A DNA stretch of 64,000 bases, from the NCBI RefSeq assembly GCF_018362775.1, contig NZ_JAGYXY010000002.1, positions 473,035 to 537,034 on the forward strand. Reading direction: 5' to 3'. The translations under genes were made by a program, and so were the position numbers. Below are positions 18,119 through 27,800 of this stretch, in pieces; the stretch's first letter is position 1; each line of letters opens with the position of its first letter. The notes under the pieces were generated by a model that was not told where the DNA came from, ran no database searches, and saw only the letters and a program-made list of their open reading frames with translations. This stretch comes from Alistipes montrealensis. Its GTDB lineage: Bacteria > Bacteroidota > Bacteroidia > Bacteroidales > Rikenellaceae.

Positions 18119-19852
18119 TTATTTGTTGAAGACGGGCCGGTCTACGGATTGGGATGTCGGCTGCTGGCCCGGCGAAACGGGCCAGCCGTCCACCCAGTTG
18201 ATCCGGTCGAGCATCAGGCATCGGTAGTCCTTGTCGTTGGGATAGGCGTGATAGAGAATCCAGTCCTGTCCGGCATCGTCGGTGATGATGCGCGAACAGT
18301 GTCCCGGCGAGGAGAATGTGCTGTTGCCTTTCAGCACCAGCTCGTGGTGGACGCTCATCATGTCGTTTCCGTTCTTATCCACATAGGGACCGAAAACACT
18401 TTGCGACCTGCCGACGACAATCCGGTAAGTGCCGCCTTTCGAATAATCGCCCGTCGAAACGATCAGGTAATACCAGTTGTCCCTTTTCAGGACGACGGAA
18501 GCCTCGTACTGGCCTCCGGCCACCTCCCGGCGTTTCTGGGTGGCCTTGTTCTTGATGGCCGTTCCGTCCTCGGTCAGTTCGAGAACGCTGATGCTGCGGA
18601 AGCTGCCCCAGAACAGGTAATTCCGGCCATCCTCCTGATAGAGGTAGGCGTCGATGGAAATTTCTACGCCCTGTTCGTTGCTGTCGATCAGTTTCCCGAG
18701 ATCCGTGAACGGTCCTGTGGGCGAGTCGGAGACGGCGACGCCGATGGCGTGTTTGTAATTCTTACCCGGCTGGGAGTAGTAAATCACGTATTTATTGCCG
18801 ACTTTATTGACCGAGGGCGCCCAGATCCCGGCGTCCTGATCGGTGATCTGGGGATGGGTGGAGTCCGTAAAGAGCGAACCGACGCGTGTCCAACTGATCA
18901 GGTCGGGCGAACGCATGATCGGACTGTTCTTCATGTCGGGGTCGTTGCGTTTATGTTCGGTGGCGTAGAGGTAGAAATAACCGTCGTCGCCCCGGATTAC
19001 GTCGGGGTCGGGCAGCGAGAAGTTCGTGAAGATTGCGTTCGAATAGGCTACCGGAAGCGTTGTCACGGTTAATTGGTATTGCTCCGAAGCCAGCCATGCG
19101 TTGTCTTCCACGTTGCACCGCACCGTCCAGACGAGCGGAAGGGTTTCGCTTCCGCTTTCCGCATGGGCGTCGAAGAGCTTGCGGACCTCTTCCTTCGAGA
19201 GGTCGAATTCGGTTTTCCCGGCCAGGTCGAACGAGGCCAGGGGTGCGCTGAAGTCGCCGCCCTTTCGGTCGAACAGCAGGGTGTACGACGGGGTTTTGGT
19301 TCCGGAGGTCTTGGCTGCCGACCAACTGAAGTGGAGATTCTCCTCGAGCAGGGTCAGGTCGGCCCTGCTGCCGTTTTCCGGGGTGAAGAGCGCCTCGACG
19401 ATATACGGCTCCATGGTGTTGGTGACAATCAGCTTGCGGGACTCCTTGCCGCCGTATGTTTTATCGCCCGCAAGCGCGTTTACGGTCCAGATGAGAGATG
19501 CCGTGCCGTCCTTCTGGGTTGCTTGGTAGAGGGTTTTCACGTCCTGGTAGGAGAGGGTCAGTTCGGTCTTGCCGCCTGCCGGGAAAGAGGCCGCCGGGGC
19601 GGTGAAATCGCCTCCTTCCAGATCGAATATCAGTTCGTATCCGTCGGGTTTGCCGGTGGTACGCTCCCACCAGAACGTGAGGTTCGACAGGGCGTCGAGG
19701 TTGACGGAAAGCCCGTTTTTCGGGGCTGTCAGTATGGTTGCCGGTTCCCCGGTTGCCGGCCCGTCGGGGCCGGCCGGAGAAGACTCCGACTGGCTGCATG
19801 CCGACAGGATTGTTCCGCAAAGGATTGCGAATGTGCTGATCATTTTATTCAT
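18119..19852 (-). CDS. SusE-like / GH43 fusion lipoprotein (probable arabinan-active enzyme)
   Basis: A 577-residue lipoprotein (Cys19 in ILSACSQ). Residues about 38 to 145 and 150 to 265 are two Ig/SusE-like beta domains sharing the phrase GGDF(T/S)AP with the SusE-like proteins of this locus. Residues about 275 to 577 form a five-bladed GH43 domain with D284 (PDPD), D401 (ISIDAY), E450 (QYEAS) and H518 (PGHCS), matching the base, pKa-modulating, acid and supporting residues of GH43 endo-arabinanases. It probably cuts alpha-L-arabinofuranosyl or beta-xylosyl linkages at the cell surface. It is the last gene of the PUL and overlaps the previous gene by 8 bases (ATGAATAA), so translation is coupled. 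Confidence 0.82.
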   Translation of the reverse strand: MNKMISTFAILCGTILSACSQSESSPAGPDGPATGEPATILTAPKNGLSVNLDALSNLTFWWERTTGKPDGYELIFDLEGGDFTAPAASFPAGGKTELTLSYQDVKTLYQATQKDGTASLIWTVNALAGDKTYGGKESRKLIVTNTMEPYIVEALFTPENGSRADLTLLEENLHFSWSAAKTSGTKTPSYTLLFDRKGGDFSAPLASFDLAGKTEFDLSKEEVRKLFDAHAESGSETLPLVWTVRCNVEDNAWLASEQYQLTVTTLPVAYSNAIFTNFSLPDPDVIRGDDGYFYLYATEHKRNDPDMKNSPIMRSPDLISWTRVGSLFTDSTHPQITDQDAGIWAPSVNKVGNKYVIYYSQPGKNYKHAIGVAVSDSPTGPFTDLGKLIDSNEQGVEISIDAYLYQEDGRNYLFWGSFRSISVLELTEDGTAIKNKATQKRREVAGGQYEASVVLKRDNWYYLIVSTGDYSKGGTYRIVVGRSQSVFGPYVDKNGNDMMSVHHELVLKGNSTFSSPGHCSRIITDDAGQDWILYHAYPNDKDYRCLMLDRINWVDGWPVSPGQQPTSQSVDRPVFNK

Positions 19853-22220
19853 GTGTGTTCTTGAATTCGTGGGTGTAATGTCCCTTGTCGTCGTTCATAT
19901 AGAGGTACAGGTCGGCATACCACCGTGTCAGGTTGTTGCCGTCGCACAGTGCGTCCGGATATTTGAATGCGGGGTCCCACTGGTTCGCCAGGGAAGGCTG
20001 GACGTACCAGTAATCCGCTGCCGTCGAAGCGTTGGGACGATCGCCGTTTGTGGACATGCGTCCGAACGGCTGCGCCTTTCCGTCGATGGTGAATTTGAAC
20101 TTATACCGTTCGTCGAAACCCCAGCTCGTCTTCTGGAGCGCGATGTTCAGGTTCTTTGCCGCCCATACGCCTTTCCCTTCGTAGGTCATGGCGGTCAGTT
20201 TGGAGGTCCAGCAGAAGAAGTGCTCCACGTTGTCTACCGGGACGATATAAGCCTTGCCCGATGTGATGTTGAACCGGATGCGGTAGATGCCCTCTTTCGC
20301 TGTGGTTCCTTCGGCTTCGGCGGCCGAGTTGATCTTCTTGACCTGGGTCCCGTCTGCCGTCAGCGTGTAGAAAACGGTTCCGGTAACTGATCGGAAATAG
20401 AACTTGCTTCCGGCGCCGAGTTTGGTGAAAATTTCGTATTTGTAATCCTGGTTCTTGAAAGCGTCGACTTCGCCCGACTGGCCGATGGAGGTGTTGTAGG
20501 AGGCCGAAGTGATGTAGGAGGCCTTCTGTCCGGCCTCGCTTCCCGTGCCGTCGATATACAGGGGATCGCCGTCGGCGAATGCCTTCACCTCGACCGGATT
20601 AACGAACTCGTGGGTATAGTGTCCCTTGTCGGCGTTCATATAGAGTCTGACATCTGCACACCATTTGGCAAGGTTCGAATCGTCGCAGAGCCAGGCCGGA
20701 TACTTGAATACCCAGTGGTCCCATCCCGTATACGAAAGCTGCAGGTCCCAGTAGGAGGCATCTTCGCTCTGTCCGGGACGGTTTCCGGTGACGCTGCCCT
20801 CGTTGTTTTTCGAGAGGCCCTGAATCTGGTCGATGCCGTCGAGTTTCATGACGAACCGGTAGCGGTCCTCCTTGTAGCTTCCCATGTCCTTGAGGACGAT
20901 GTTGTAGGACGACAGGGTCCAAAGTCCCTTACCGGCGTAATTCATCACGGCGTCGGTGAACTTGTTCTGGTCATAAGCTCCCCAGGCGAACCGGAGGTTG
21001 ATGTATTCCACCTTCCGCACGTCGGCCTTCTTTGTTCCGTCGGCCTTGAAGCGGATTCGGTAGATGCCGTCCTGTGCGATTTTGACCTGTGCATCCTCCT
21101 CGGTTTCCGTTTCGACGAATCCGTCGGAGGCGGTCGCCTTGAAGAAGTGCGTCTTTTCGTTGTTTTCGTCCGCCGTATAGAAATAATACTTTTCGTTTGC
21201 CTTCAGCGAGACGAATACTTCGTAGTAGGGGAAATCCTTCCAGTTCTGGCCGATCTTCTCCATCCGGTCGTGCCAACTGTCGTTGTCCGTTTTGTAATAG
21301 CTGTCCGGGATGTAGACCATCTGCTGGCCGGTTTCGGTCGATCCGGGAACCCCGATATAAAGCGCGTCGCCCCCGGTGAATGCGGGAATCTTCTCCTTCG
21401 GGATGACCGAGAAGGTGCGAATCTCCTCGGAGATGGTTTTGTTTGCGCCGATCTTGGCATAGACGGCCCATTTCAAATAGTAGCTGTCCCCGTCGGCTGC
21501 TACCGGCGAGGCGTCGTAAAGTTCGGTCAGTTTCTCTTTGGTCACCACGGTTTGGGTCGCTGCGAGTGTCTCCTCTCCGGCTTCCAGTTCCACGCTGAGA
21601 AGCGGCTCCGAAAAGTCGTTGCCGGCCTGGTCGATCACGAATGTGTAGCTGATGTCCTTTTCACTACCCAGCCATACGGGCTTCGACCAGGAGAAAGTCA
21701 CATCTCCGGCGAGTTTTTTCAGATTGAAAACGGTCTCTTTCTCGGGTGCGATCAGCGTTTTGACAACCACCTTCGCTACGGTCGTGAACGTGATCAGCCG
21801 GGTCTCTTTCGACTGCGTCCTGCCCCGCTCCGAGGTCGTGTAGACCCGCCATGCGAGTTCGGCGGTCTCTCCCGCTTCGTTTTTATTCTCTTCGAAAAGC
21901 CGCTGGATGTCCTCGAACTGGAGCGTGTGCGACGTTTCGGTCGTTTCGAACCGCTCTGCCGGAGCGGAGAAGTCGCCGCCGGCCTTGTCGAAGACGAGTT
22001 CGTACTTCAGGCCCTCCCCGGCCGATTTCCAATCGAACCGGAGGCCTTCGAACTCTTCGGGGTTTAAAAGTAACGTGTTGACGCTCAGCCCGTCTCTGGG
22101 CGCCGCCAGTTTTTCTACGGTTGCCGGTCCTGCCGGGTCCGAATCCGTCTTGTCCGACGAACAGGACACGAGCGTTGCAGCCAGAGCAAACACGGATAAT
22201 AGGGAATTTTGAAGTGTCAT
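19845..22220 (-). CDS. SusE/SusF-like multidomain glycan-binding lipoprotein
   Basis: A 791-residue lipoprotein (Cys20 in LVSCSSD). Two SusE-like Ig domains (about 35 to 265) are followed by two similar binding modules. Each module runs from a G(G/D)xLYI(G/D) strand to a closing LYMN(A/D)DKGHYTHEF block, so the C-terminal half is an internal duplication. The layout recalls SusF, whose tandem domains hold starch on the cell surface. No catalytic domain is seen. It lies 11 bases downstream of GH115 and overlaps GH43. Its role is probably to capture the PUL's target glycan. Confidence 0.78.
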   Translation of the reverse strand: MTLQNSLLSVFALAATLVSCSSDKTDSDPAGPATVEKLAAPRDGLSVNTLLLNPEEFEGLRFDWKSAGEGLKYELVFDKAGGDFSAPAERFETTETSHTLQFEDIQRLFEENKNEAGETAELAWRVYTTSERGRTQSKETRLITFTTVAKVVVKTLIAPEKETVFNLKKLAGDVTFSWSKPVWLGSEKDISYTFVIDQAGNDFSEPLLSVELEAGEETLAATQTVVTKEKLTELYDASPVAADGDSYYLKWAVYAKIGANKTISEEIRTFSVIPKEKIPAFTGGDALYIGVPGSTETGQQMVYIPDSYYKTDNDSWHDRMEKIGQNWKDFPYYEVFVSLKANEKYYFYTADENNEKTHFFKATASDGFVETETEEDAQVKIAQDGIYRIRFKADGTKKADVRKVEYINLRFAWGAYDQNKFTDAVMNYAGKGLWTLSSYNIVLKDMGSYKEDRYRFVMKLDGIDQIQGLSKNNEGSVTGNRPGQSEDASYWDLQLSYTGWDHWVFKYPAWLCDDSNLAKWCADVRLYMNADKGHYTHEFVNPVEVKAFADGDPLYIDGTGSEAGQKASYITSASYNTSIGQSGEVDAFKNQDYKYEIFTKLGAGSKFYFRSVTGTVFYTLTADGTQVKKINSAAEAEGTTAKEGIYRIRFNITSGKAYIVPVDNVEHFFCWTSKLTAMTYEGKGVWAAKNLNIALQKTSWGFDERYKFKFTIDGKAQPFGRMSTNGDRPNASTAADYWYVQPSLANQWDPAFKYPDALCDGNNLTRWYADLYLYMNDDKGHYTHEFKNTHE

Positions 22221-22231
22221 AAGTATGGCTT

Positions 22232-25225
22232 TTAGTTGGTTTTAATTTGATTTTTATATCGGGAATCAGCCGTTGCCACCTGTGTGGACGGCGGTCCGAG
22301 GTAAGAGCGTTTCATGCCTCCGAAATCGATGACGATCTTCTGGATCACCATCCCCGGGTCACCGGTCCGGATGCGGAGCGTGTGGCGGCCCGGCGCGTCG
22401 ACGTGCAGGACCGATTTGTTCACCACGCTGTTTCGCAGGACGCTTTCGTACCATACCTGGGTGTATTCGGTATGGGATGAAGTGGGGGTCGCGATGGCTC
22501 CTCCGTCGATCTGGATACTGTATTTGGTGTCTGTATTCGTATTCTCAGGCAGCTTGAAATCCCGGTCCGCATGGAGCGGAAAGAGCGGAAGAGCGTAGGT
22601 GTAGACATCCACCGGGCCGGCGTCGAAACAGTAGAAATCGTATTCTGCCGAAGGGGTGTTCTCGTCCCGGTAGTTTTGCAGGGGTGCAGCAGGGTCGCCG
22701 AGTTGAAGGGCGTCGCCGTCGGGGCCTAACCCGGGAACCGGTTTCACGGCGACCTTCCCGTTGCCTGTTATCCGGTGGAAAGCGGCCGCAGGAATCGAAA
22801 CATATCCGTCGCTTTGGACATAGAGGTTTCCGAGGGCTTCCCGCGTGGGTTCCGCCGGATTGAAGACCGAAACCAGGACCTTTAGGGTTTCGCCCGTTCC
22901 CCGGATGGAAATCTCCCCGAGGATATTCTTTCCCGCGGGAACTTTCGTCCAGTCGACGGACACCCCGATCCGCTCTTCGGAGCCGGTCATGCCCGACGCT
23001 TTCGAGAGCACGATCCAGTCGTCGGACACCCCGGCTTTCCAGTCGACGCTTCCGCAGCCGGTGTTGTACACCTCGATCCAATGACTTTGGCGCAGGTATT
23101 TGTCGAAGACGGGCAATGCCCGAAAACTCCGTATACCGCTTATGTCCTCCCCTTCTACGGCAAGGGCGAGGGATGCCGGGCCGTCAAGGTCGATGTAATG
23201 CAGTTCCGGGAGTTTGAAATAGGAACTCGTATGATCGTAGTTCTGCCTCAGGGACATCATATGGCGCCACTTCCCGCCGACAATCGAATTGTATTCCTCC
23301 GTGATCAGGACAAGCGAATCGCGGCAGGCTTTGACTTCGTCCGCTGTACGGTTGGCCGATGCGCGGTGCTGACGGGCGTACATCCGGTTCAACTGGCCTT
23401 TGAGCGTCATCCGGTTCATCAGTTCGATGCCCCGGAACGGATACCAGACGAGTTGGCAGAAAGCTGCCCGGTATGCCTGCGGAAGCGAATCGTAGCTCTT
23501 CCGGGCGTAGCTTCCCAGTTCCGAACAGGCGGCGAGCCGCCGCTGCGCCTCGTCGTAATTGAGGAACGAGAAGTCCGTGTCGGTCGGCTGCTCGCATTGG
23601 TTGCCGTAGTGGTTCCAGTGATAACCCCAGCCCATATACTCCGGTTTGCGGCTGAACGCCAGGTTCAGGAATGCAGTGTAGTTCCGGCACAGTTCGTCGT
23701 ACATCGTTTCGCCGAAAATGGCGCTCAGCCATTTAGCCGGATACTCTACGACGGTTTCCGGCGTGAAGGCGCCGATGTCGTAGCCCATGTCCATGAACAG
23801 CGAAACCTGCATTTCGCTGCCTTTCAGGTCGCCGCAGTTGAGCAGCCAGTAGCGGTCGGCTGTCGTGTCGTACGCTTTTTTCAGCTCTTCGTACATCAGT
23901 GCCGGCGGCGTGGTGCTGAACCACAGGTAGCTGTGGGGAACCCCGAGATAGGAGACGTGGTAATAGACGCCCGAGCGTCCCGAACGCTGTTGTTCCCGGA
24001 TGCCGCTCAGCCGCTTGAGGTAGCCGTAGTTGTCGTCGGGCCAGACGATCGTCACCTCGTCGGGAAGTTCCAGTCCGTTGGAATAGATTTCCAACACCTC
24101 CTTGTAGGGCGTGAAGACCTGGGGAACCTCCCCGACGGGATCCGAAACCTCCGCGGAGATGATTTTCCGTTGGTCCGCAAGGGCTTCGGAGAGCATCCGG
24201 ACCTTCTCCTTCACCGGGATTCCGTTCGCCATGACAGCATCGTGCAGGCCCCGGAGCGCCAGCGGGTAAACGTTCTCGTACGGGGAAGCCTCGCGGACCC
24301 GTGCGGCCAGAACTTCGTTCATCTTCTCCCGGTTGGCGTCGTAGTCCCATGGTCCCATCGTCTTTTTGTCCCACTCGCCGGCCGTGTTGAGCAGCAGCGG
24401 TTCGCAGTGGGTTGCGGTCAGGACGATGGCGAAGGAGTCTGCGACCATCCGGTTCTCGGGAATGCTGTGGAACGGTGTCGATACCGGATGCATGGCCGGA
24501 GCGAGCATGTTGCCCTTCAGGCGCAACAACAATTCGCAAACTTTGGAATAGGTGCGCGGCCCGATGTTGCCCCGCTCCTTTTCGAAGGTTTTCGCTGCCC
24601 AGGGCGTAAGTCCCCAGTCCTCGTCGTTCAGGAAAATCCCTCTGTACCGGACCGAAGGCTCGGCGGAATAGTGACCGGGGGCGTCGACATACAGCCGCTC
24701 GTGTTTTCGGACCGGCACGTCGGCCCACCAGTACCACGGGCTGACACCTGCCTTCTCCGAAAGGGACAGGATGCCGTAGGCTGTGCCCCGGCGGTCGCTT
24801 CCGGCGATTACGAGGGCCTCGGAAATTCCCGGGAAAGGTTTCCGGACAGTCCGGATGTGGTACTGTTCCCAGCCGTTCCGGATCGGTTCGAGGTCGATTT
24901 TTCCCGCTTCGGCAAGACGTCGGATGGCATCGCAGCCGTCGATGGTTCCGACGATGACGCAACTCTTTACCCCGTCGAGCGAGGTTACGACTTTCGCCGG
25001 GATTCCCGTGACGGCCCCGATGTCCGAGGCGAACAGTCCGGCGGATTTCTTCACGACGGGTGCGTCGCTGCCGTCGACATAGACGACCGGCTGCCGGTGC
25101 GGTCCGGCGAGATAAAAGACCGACGGAGAGTTCCCTTTCGCAGGAAGCACCGTCACGTCCTTCGCATCCAGCGGGTGGATGCAAAGGACGGAGAGCGCGA
25201 ATGTGTAAAACAGACTGCGTGTCAT
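22232..25225 (-). CDS. GH115 alpha-glucuronidase
   Basis: A 997-residue exported protein with an N-terminal signal (FALSVLCIHPLDA). The body fits glycoside hydrolase family 115: an N-terminal alpha/beta domain, the catalytic barrel with RGIFLNDEDWGL and VTIVWPDDNYGYLKRL, the HVSYLGVPHSYLW segment, and C-terminal beta domains including the Gylcosyl_hydro_115C-type end. GH115 enzymes remove alpha-1,2-linked (4-O-methyl)glucuronic acid from xylans or related side chains. Lack of a lipobox suggests a periplasmic enzyme. It is in the PUL operon, 102 bases after a SusE-like gene. Confidence 0.88.
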   Translation of the reverse strand: MTRSLFYTFALSVLCIHPLDAKDVTVLPAKGNSPSVFYLAGPHRQPVVYVDGSDAPVVKKSAGLFASDIGAVTGIPAKVVTSLDGVKSCVIVGTIDGCDAIRRLAEAGKIDLEPIRNGWEQYHIRTVRKPFPGISEALVIAGSDRRGTAYGILSLSEKAGVSPWYWWADVPVRKHERLYVDAPGHYSAEPSVRYRGIFLNDEDWGLTPWAAKTFEKERGNIGPRTYSKVCELLLRLKGNMLAPAMHPVSTPFHSIPENRMVADSFAIVLTATHCEPLLLNTAGEWDKKTMGPWDYDANREKMNEVLAARVREASPYENVYPLALRGLHDAVMANGIPVKEKVRMLSEALADQRKIISAEVSDPVGEVPQVFTPYKEVLEIYSNGLELPDEVTIVWPDDNYGYLKRLSGIREQQRSGRSGVYYHVSYLGVPHSYLWFSTTPPALMYEELKKAYDTTADRYWLLNCGDLKGSEMQVSLFMDMGYDIGAFTPETVVEYPAKWLSAIFGETMYDELCRNYTAFLNLAFSRKPEYMGWGYHWNHYGNQCEQPTDTDFSFLNYDEAQRRLAACSELGSYARKSYDSLPQAYRAAFCQLVWYPFRGIELMNRMTLKGQLNRMYARQHRASANRTADEVKACRDSLVLITEEYNSIVGGKWRHMMSLRQNYDHTSSYFKLPELHYIDLDGPASLALAVEGEDISGIRSFRALPVFDKYLRQSHWIEVYNTGCGSVDWKAGVSDDWIVLSKASGMTGSEERIGVSVDWTKVPAGKNILGEISIRGTGETLKVLVSVFNPAEPTREALGNLYVQSDGYVSIPAAAFHRITGNGKVAVKPVPGLGPDGDALQLGDPAAPLQNYRDENTPSAEYDFYCFDAGPVDVYTYALPLFPLHADRDFKLPENTNTDTKYSIQIDGGAIATPTSSHTEYTQVWYESVLRNSVVNKSVLHVDAPGRHTLRIRTGDPGMVIQKIVIDFGGMKRSYLGPPSTQVATADSRYKNQIKTN

Positions 25226-25326
25226 ACGGTTTTCCTACTTCGTCGGAATGGGGTTGCGTCGGCCGGAGTTACCGTCGTGGGCGGATTCACCGGATCCGGT
25301 TTCCGCGTCGGCTTTTATCGGCATGG

Positions 25327-26508
25327 CTATTTATCCTTGAATGAGCGTTCGTGGAAATAATCGGCCTTGTCCGCATTGTTCATGTGCACCCGGAAAGTCG
25401 CCAGTTGGTTGATGCCCTCGCTGTCGTTGGTCGTTTTCCACGAATGGACCCAGTCGTCTTTGAGTGCATTCACGAACCGGTAGACGTTGAAACATTTCGG
25501 ATTCGCCTCGGGGTTTTCCTCGGGGCGGAAGTCGTCGTTCCAGTAAGCCCATCTTTCGATGCTCTGGTCCGTATAGTACACCTTGAAATGATACCGGGTG
25601 TCCTTCTGGGAGGTCGTTCCGACATTCCAGGCGAAATCGACGATTTCCCATACGCCGTTGCCTTTGTAGGTCATCGGCTGCTTGCTTTCGGCGCCGAACC
25701 ACGGACGGTTCCAGAATACCACTTTTTCGATCTCCTTCATCGACCAGGTCATGGTGTTGAAGTCGAGGTATACCCAGTAGATGCCCGCTGCCGGAGCCGC
25801 ATTGGGACTCTCTTCGGCATAAGTGCATCGCAGCGTTCCGTTCTCTTCGAGTGCGAAGTAACGGTCCAGGTCGTCCTTTACGGTGAACGTCCCTTCCGAG
25901 AATTGCGTAAAACATTCCATGGCGCCCTGTTTCCGGTCTGCGATGTGTTTCCCGGTAGTTGCCGATACGGGAAGTGCGGCGTTGAGCCTGATGGCGGCCT
26001 GGTTCTCCGTTGCCGTACCCTGAAGCGCGAGCGTAGCGGGAAGCGGGTCTACGGTATTCGGCATCGTAACCAGGATGGTTCGTGATCCTCCTTCCTGCAC
26101 GCCTGTAACCTGGTCGAGCCCTTTGAGCGTCCGGACGGTCCACTTTACGGTGACGGTCTGGCCGGGCAGTCCGCCGCACAGGGCGACGATGGTCGACATC
26201 GTGGCGGAAGATACCTCCAACGAGGGCATGAAGCCGTTGGCCGTACTCGTGATTACATACGCGGGTTTGGAAAAGTCACCCTCTTCTTTGTCGAAAAGAA
26301 CCTGATAACAGGCGTTGTTTGTCTTGGAGTTTTCCCATTCGAACACCACAGGCTGCCCGGCGGTGATATCGAGCGGATACTGATCCCTCGGGAGGTAGAG
26401 TTTGCCGGGGGAGCAGAGTTCGTTCTGACGATTGTTATCGTCGGAGTCGCATGCCGTTACAGCCATGACCGTAACGACAAGGAGAAGCATATTTAATATA
26501 CGTTTCAT
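25327..26508 (-). CDS. SusE/SusF-like lipoprotein
   Basis: A 393-residue lipoprotein starting at the ATG at 26508 (MKRILNML), with Cys20 in AVTACDSD. An upstream in-frame ATG at 26526 would lack a good signal start. It has an N-terminal SusE-type Ig domain (VFEWENSK...YQVLFDKEEGDFSKP) and two further beta domains rich in Trp and Tyr, of the kind that bind sugars. The middle region (MECFTQFSEGTFTVKDD, ALEENGTLRCTY) parallels the SusE-like protein at 27801-28970, so the two are paralogs. It lies between GH76 and GH115 and is probably surface-exposed. Confidence 0.75.
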   Translation of the reverse strand: MKRILNMLLLVVTVMAVTACDSDDNNRQNELCSPGKLYLPRDQYPLDITAGQPVVFEWENSKTNNACYQVLFDKEEGDFSKPAYVITSTANGFMPSLEVSSATMSTIVALCGGLPGQTVTVKWTVRTLKGLDQVTGVQEGGSRTILVTMPNTVDPLPATLALQGTATENQAAIRLNAALPVSATTGKHIADRKQGAMECFTQFSEGTFTVKDDLDRYFALEENGTLRCTYAEESPNAAPAAGIYWVYLDFNTMTWSMKEIEKVVFWNRPWFGAESKQPMTYKGNGVWEIVDFAWNVGTTSQKDTRYHFKVYYTDQSIERWAYWNDDFRPEENPEANPKCFNVYRFVNALKDDWVHSWKTTNDSEGINQLATFRVHMNNADKADYFHERSFKDK

Positions 26509-26531
26509 GTTTCGATCGAATTTCAAACGGA

Positions 26532-27788
26532 CTATTTATATCTTTCAACGAACCACATGGATTCGAGCGCCTGTGCCGCACTCGTATAGGCCCCGAGCGA
26601 ACCGCCCGTTCCGGGCGTCCTCGCCTCGTAGCACTTGACTCCGAAATAAGAGTCGGCCCAGCCCAGCGGCGACTTGTCGATGCCGCGTGTCCAGTAGTAG
26701 GAGGCATGGCGCAGCAGGTAGCGGTCGAGTTCTTCGCGGATGCGCGAATCGACGGCGTCGATATTGCTGTCGACGGCCATCCGGGCGGCCCAATGGAAGA
26801 ATACGGCGTGGAAGATCGAGTTGTTCTCGTCGGTTCCTTCGTCGCGCATGATCCGCTCTGCTTCGTACGTTTCGTTCATGGACGCCGCCGACATCTGTCC
26901 GCGGGCTGCGGAGATCGCTTTGCGGATGTAACCCTCTTCGCCGGTCAGTTTCCAGATCAGCCGTCCGGCCTCCATGCAGGTTCCCTGGGTATAGCTCAAC
27001 GGCGGGTCGCCCAGCGTGCCGTCCGAGTTCATGGCATGGATGTTCTGGTCGAAACATTTGAAGGCTTCGTTGAGGTAGCGGTTGTACTCCTCGCTGTTTC
27101 CGGCCTCCTTGGCGTAGCGGGCCAGGGTGGCTGCTGCGATCGCTCCGGGGCCGTTGGTGCACTCGTTGGCGCCCAGGCTGGTCCATTTCCACGGCAGCCA
27201 GCCGTATTGGTTGTAGGCGAAACGGGGCCGCACGCATTCGTCCCAGGTCTGTTTGGCCGCAGTGTAGTAGGTTTCGTCTTTTGTGGCGTCGTACATTTGC
27301 AGCAGGGCGATGGTGATCCAGAGCGTATCGTCGGTGAAGTCGTTGCCGAAGCCGGTGCTTCCGCGCCACGAGGCGTTGCCTTCGTAGTTGTTGCCCCGTT
27401 TGTCGTACCAGCGTTTGAAATAGCTCCGGATGAGTGCGGCCTGGTCGGGATCGGAGTACTTGATCCGGTTGTAGTAATCGACCATGGCCCCCATGGCGTG
27501 GGCCTGCTGCCAGTAGCAGTTGCTGTTGTTCTTTTGGTTGTTGTACTCGCTGTAGGAGAATACTCCGTCGGCTCCGTTGCGGTTCGAACTGCAATAGAAC
27601 CGTTCGATGAATGCGGTTGAAACCGAGTCGGCAGCCTCCGCCCAATCGATTTCGTAGTCGGAGTAAATGTTGGCTTTCTGCTCCGTAGGAGGGTTGGTGA
27701 TGGACATATAGTCTTCCTCGCAGGCTACGGGAAAAACGGCGAGCATCGAAAATATAAACGGTAGACCCATGAATTTATACAGTTTCAT
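26532..27788 (-). CDS. GH76 family glycoside hydrolase (alpha-1,6-mannanase type)
   Basis: A 418-residue protein with a lipoprotein-like signal (Cys23 in PVACEED). The (alpha/alpha)6-barrel family GH76 is indicated by FTDDTLWITIALL with the adjacent catalytic Asp pair D153-D154, by NGPGAIAAATLAR, and by the TYTQGT-like block LSYTQGTCMEAG. GH76 enzymes cut alpha-1,6-mannan backbones, as in yeast or actinobacterial glycans. It is third after susD, flanked by SusE-like genes. Its presence with GH115 and GH43 makes the target hard to name. Confidence 0.82.
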   Translation of the reverse strand: MKLYKFMGLPFIFSMLAVFPVACEEDYMSITNPPTEQKANIYSDYEIDWAEAADSVSTAFIERFYCSSNRNGADGVFSYSEYNNQKNNSNCYWQQAHAMGAMVDYYNRIKYSDPDQAALIRSYFKRWYDKRGNNYEGNASWRGSTGFGNDFTDDTLWITIALLQMYDATKDETYYTAAKQTWDECVRPRFAYNQYGWLPWKWTSLGANECTNGPGAIAAATLARYAKEAGNSEEYNRYLNEAFKCFDQNIHAMNSDGTLGDPPLSYTQGTCMEAGRLIWKLTGEEGYIRKAISAARGQMSAASMNETYEAERIMRDEGTDENNSIFHAVFFHWAARMAVDSNIDAVDSRIREELDRYLLRHASYYWTRGIDKSPLGWADSYFGVKCYEARTPGTGGSLGAYTSAAQALESMWFVERYK

Positions 27789-27800
27789 AATTGTTCCTTA

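Noticed and set aside
23081-25360. 759-codon plus-strand frame
   Set aside because: Opposite to GH115, which has clear family motifs; the frame's protein looks like antisense translation.
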